The translations under genes and the position numbers were made by a program. Positions 7,091 to 9,046 of a stretch of 9,046 nucleotides of DNA are shown piece after piece (the stretch's first letter is position 1; the number at the start of each line of letters is the position of its first letter). The DNA is taken from positions 1 through 9,046 of the forward strand of contig DAISVV010000130.1 of NCBI GenBank assembly GCA_036840015.1. Reading direction: 5' to 3'. Below the pieces are notes generated by a model. The model was not told where the DNA came from. It ran no database searches and saw only the letters and a list, made by a program, of their open reading frames with translations. The DNA is from SZUA-430 sp036840015 (GTDB lineage Bacteria; Pseudomonadota; Alphaproteobacteria; Micropepsales; Micropepsaceae).

Positions 7091-7156
7091 CGCGTCACGC
7101 GGACGCGCAACGGGTGCGCATGGGCGCGACCCCGTCAGGCCACTGGCGCCAGCCCT

Positions 7157-7209
7157 TATTCACATGTAGAATATACACAATAGGTTTATTTACAAAAGAG
7201 AAAAGTGAA
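7157..7209 (+). promoter_or_regulatory. AT-rich promoter/operator region of the reductase gene
   Basis: This 53-base stretch is sharply AT-rich within GC-rich DNA and runs up to the reductase ATG. It holds TAGAAT (7167-7172) and TATACA (7172-7177) as possible -10 elements, with no good -35. The imperfect palindrome TGTAGAATATACA (7165-7177, half-sites TGTA/TACA) overlaps them and could be a regulator site. The ribosome binding region is A-rich (AAAGAGAAAAGTGAA) rather than a strong GGAGG. Confidence 0.4.
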
Positions 7210-8283
7210 ATGTCGATTGCGGTTGCCCCTCCCGGAGCCGATCACACGACGGACGTGGTCATCATTGGCGCAGGCCCCACCGGCCTGTTCGCCGTGTTCG
7301 AGCTCGGCCTGCTCGACCTCAAGGCCCACCTCATAGACATCCTCGATCGTCCCGGCGGCCAGTGCACCGAGCTCTATCCGGAAAAGCCCATCTACGACAT
7401 TCCGGGCCTCGTCGAGGTGACGGGGCAAGGGCTCACCGACCGTCTTTTGGACCAGATCAAACCCTTCAACGCGACCTATCACCTGGGGCAGATGGCCGAA
7501 CGCCTCGAGAAGGCGGATAACGGCTGGACCGTCACGACCGATGCCGGCACGCGCATCACCGCGCGCTGCATCGTGATCGCCGCCGGCGGCGGCAGCTTCA
7601 CGCCCAAGCGCCCGCCCATCGCCGGCATCGAGGCCTATGAAGGCAAGTCGGTCTTCTATGCCGTGCGCCGGATGGAAACCTTCCGTGATCGCACGCTGGT
7701 GATTGCAGGCGGCGGCGACTCCGCACTGGACTGGACGCTGAACCTGCAGCCCATCGTGCGCAAGCTGACGCTGGTCCATCACCGCGATGGCTTCCGCGCC
7801 GCACCCGACAGCGTCAACAAGATGCGCGCGCTGGTCGCCGACGGGAAGATGGAATTCATCGTCGCCAACATCAAGGTGCTTCAGGGCGCCGATGGCACGC
7901 TCAGCGGCATCACGCTGAACAACAAGGAGCGCGGTGACTTCACGCTGCCCTGCGATGCACTCCTGCCGTTCTTTGGCCTGACCATGAAGCTCGGCCCCGT
8001 TGCGAATTTCGGCATCAACCTGAATGAGAACCTGATCCCGGTCGACACGGGCACCTTTGAAAGCAACGTGCCCGGCATCTTTGCGATCGGCGACATCAAC
8101 ACCTATCCCGGCAAGCTGAAGCTGATCCTCTCCGGCTTCCATGAGGGAGCGCTGGCGGCGCAGAAGGTGCACCGTTACGTGTTCCCGGAAAAGCGGCTGG
8201 TGTTCCAATACACGACTTCATCCACCAGCCTTCAGCGCAAGCTGGGCGTGAAGGACGAGCCGGCCGCGCCCCCGTCAGCGTGA
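7210..8283 (+). CDS. ferredoxin--NADP(+) reductase, thioredoxin reductase-like type
   Basis: This encodes 357 residues of a two-dinucleotide-domain flavoprotein. The FAD-binding motif is IIGAGPTG (18-25), followed by DRPGGQCTELYPEKPIYDIPG, typical of this group. The NADPH-binding motif is IAGGGDSALDW (165-175), then LVHHRDGFRAAPDS. The second FAD segment is FAIGDINTYPGKLKLILSGF near residue 295. The CxxC redox pair of thioredoxin reductase is absent and GGGDSALDW sits where it would be, which separates the YumC/FNR-type enzymes from true TrxR. The enzyme moves electrons between NADPH and ferredoxin or flavodoxin in the cytoplasm, supplying reductases, Fe-S work or oxidative stress defence. 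The length is usual for the family. ATG at 7210 is chosen because it starts the conserved domain after a short leader, whereas the 57-residue extension back to 7039 would translate the promoter region. The last nine bases overlap the convergent YbaK-domain gene. Confidence 0.92.
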   Translation: MSIAVAPPGADHTTDVVIIGAGPTGLFAVFELGLLDLKAHLIDILDRPGGQCTELYPEKPIYDIPGLVEVTGQGLTDRLLDQIKPFNATYHLGQMAERLEKADNGWTVTTDAGTRITARCIVIAAGGGSFTPKRPPIAGIEAYEGKSVFYAVRRMETFRDRTLVIAGGGDSALDWTLNLQPIVRKLTLVHHRDGFRAAPDSVNKMRALVADGKMEFIVANIKVLQGADGTLSGITLNNKERGDFTLPCDALLPFFGLTMKLGPVANFGINLNENLIPVDTGTFESNVPGIFAIGDINTYPGKLKLILSGFHEGALAAQKVHRYVFPEKRLVFQYTTSSTSLQRKLGVKDEPAAPPSA

Positions 8284-8838
8284 GGAATCGATCCTGGCGA
8301 CGCGCGCGGTAATCACACGCGTGAGGATTTTGGTCGGCACGGACATGATCAGGTCGGGGCTGCCGGCCATGCACCAGACGCGCCCGAGATTTACGAGGGT
8401 CTCGTCCATGATGATCGGCAGCCGCTGGGTCAGCAAGGAGGGCGGCAGGCATTCAGGCGGAAAACCAGTGATGCGTTCGGTCGTTGCGGCGTCAACCCGC
8501 TCCAGCACCTCCCCGACGATCTGGGCCAGCGCACGTTCGCCCACATTCGTTGTGGCGGAAGCCAGCACCAGCATGGGCTTCTTCGTCGTCTTGCCCCGGA
8601 AGACAATGGCACGCAACAGCGCGCTGGGTTCTGTGCCGCAGGCTGCTGCAATGGTCTGGGGATCAACGGCCTCCGCCGGCAGACGTCTGAGGGAGTAGGG
8701 GATCCCGCCCCGCATGGCCGTGTCGATCACGCGACGAATAGCAACCGGAACCTCTTCGAGCTTGACTTCCGCAGCCGCGGATACCTGCGTTGCATCCATG
8801 CCCACGAAATTGTTCAAAGCCGCCTGAGTAAAGGTCAT
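8275..8838 (-). CDS. YbaK/EbsC-domain protein, divergent tRNA-editing-like
   Basis: This encodes 187 residues. An N-terminal segment of about 45 residues precedes a YbaK-type domain: IPYSLRRLP (46-54), TIAAACGTEPSALLRAIVF (62-80), ERITGFPPECLPP (121-133), QRLPIIMDETLV (138-149) and VWCMAGSPDLIMSVP (154-168). YbaK and related domains hydrolyse mischarged aminoacyl-tRNAs such as Cys-tRNA(Pro). Here key features differ. The position of E. coli YbaK Lys46 appears to be Arg76, the usual GG pair in the TGxxxGG loop is Glu129-Cys130, and the LDLKK stretch is replaced by NVGERAL. Deacylation may therefore be lost or altered, though the fold looks intact. ATG at 8838 is used because GGGAG lies nine bases upstream. 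An earlier in-frame ATG at 8877 has no such site. An unidentified gene ends 57 bases upstream on the same strand, so the two may be cotranscribed. Confidence 0.78.
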   Translation of the reverse strand: MTFTQAALNNFVGMDATQVSAAAEVKLEEVPVAIRRVIDTAMRGGIPYSLRRLPAEAVDPQTIAAACGTEPSALLRAIVFRGKTTKKPMLVLASATTNVGERALAQIVGEVLERVDAATTERITGFPPECLPPSLLTQRLPIIMDETLVNLGRVWCMAGSPDLIMSVPTKILTRVITARVARIDSSR

Positions 8839-8895
8839 ACATGCAATCTCCCATCCCGCAGGCAGAGTGCACATCAATCGTTAATCCACCGTTTT

Positions 8896-9046
8896 CTACA
8901 GGGTCAGCAGCCCCACCCGGGACACGATCCGGCTGTCGAGAGCGATCCCTCGCCGTTCGACATGCACGGCCTGTTCGGAGCCCGGCACAATCCGCATCAG
9001 ATTGTATTCCTCCAGATGCTGGACCGTGCCGGGAACGGCAGAAGCC
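8896..9046 (-). CDS. unidentified gene, C-terminal 49+ residues only
   Basis: An open frame enters from the right edge and stops at TAG (8898-8896). It reads ASAVPGTVQHLEEYNLMRI, then VPGSEQAVHVERRGIALDS, and ends RIVSRVGLLTL. The composition is protein-like and the frame is open to the edge. It contains no motif I recognise, and 49 residues are too few to judge the family. It lies 57 bases upstream of the YbaK-domain gene on the same strand with no terminator between them. Confidence 0.5.
   Translation of the reverse strand, partial: ASAVPGTVQHLEEYNLMRIVPGSEQAVHVERRGIALDSRIVSRVGLLTL

Noticed and set aside
7039..7209. 57-residue upstream extension of the ferredoxin reductase
   Set aside because: It would translate the AT-rich promoter patch, and the family domain begins just after the ATG at 7210.
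7186..8208. 340-codon open frame opposite the ferredoxin reductase
   Set aside because: It is an antisense shadow of a strongly conserved flavoprotein gene, which is common in GC-rich DNA, and it shows no recognisable domain.

Overview
This GC-rich window looks like chromosomal DNA from an alphaproteobacterium. A member of the Caulobacterales/Hyphomonadaceae (Maricaulales) or a neighbouring order is most likely. The evidence is the Caulobacter-like ribosomal protein L28 tail, a TipN-like membrane coiled-coil protein, a single-domain Hpt phosphotransferase, an NnrU-family membrane protein and a TrxR-like ferredoxin-NADP reductase. I see no mobile elements, tRNA or rRNA genes, CRISPR arrays or phage genes. 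Coding density is very high, and every gap between genes is under 300 bases.

Layout. Bases 1-204 hold the 3' end of rpmB (L28, + strand), which carries an in-frame TAG near the window edge. Two hairpins follow, the second a 30-base perfect palindrome that probably terminates transcription from both sides. Bases 307-2853 (- strand) encode an 848-residue protein with two membrane helices, a long coiled coil, a proline-rich linker and a C-terminal domain, an architecture resembling the polarity factor TipN. A 276-base divergent promoter region separates it from a + strand run of three genes: an NnrU-family membrane protein, a solo Hpt phosphotransferase and an MBL-fold metallohydrolase. The MBL gene abuts, stop to stop, a - strand operon of a chorismate mutase-like AroQ protein followed by a phosphonate monoester hydrolase/phosphodiesterase of the alkaline phosphatase superfamily. 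A 185-base divergent region with a sharply AT-rich patch then leads to a + strand ferredoxin-NADP reductase. That gene overlaps tail to tail with a - strand YbaK-domain gene. The window ends inside another - strand gene that I cannot identify.

How the genes fit together. There is no single pathway. The chorismate mutase and hydrolase genes are almost certainly one transcript, since the stop of the first lies in the ribosome binding site of the second. The TipN-like and Hpt genes suggest polarity or cell-cycle signalling, but that link is inference. The most unusual points are the divergent YbaK protein, which lacks residues expected in the deacylase active site, the odd chorismate mutase/hydrolase pairing, and two tail-to-tail junctions with no room for a conventional terminator.
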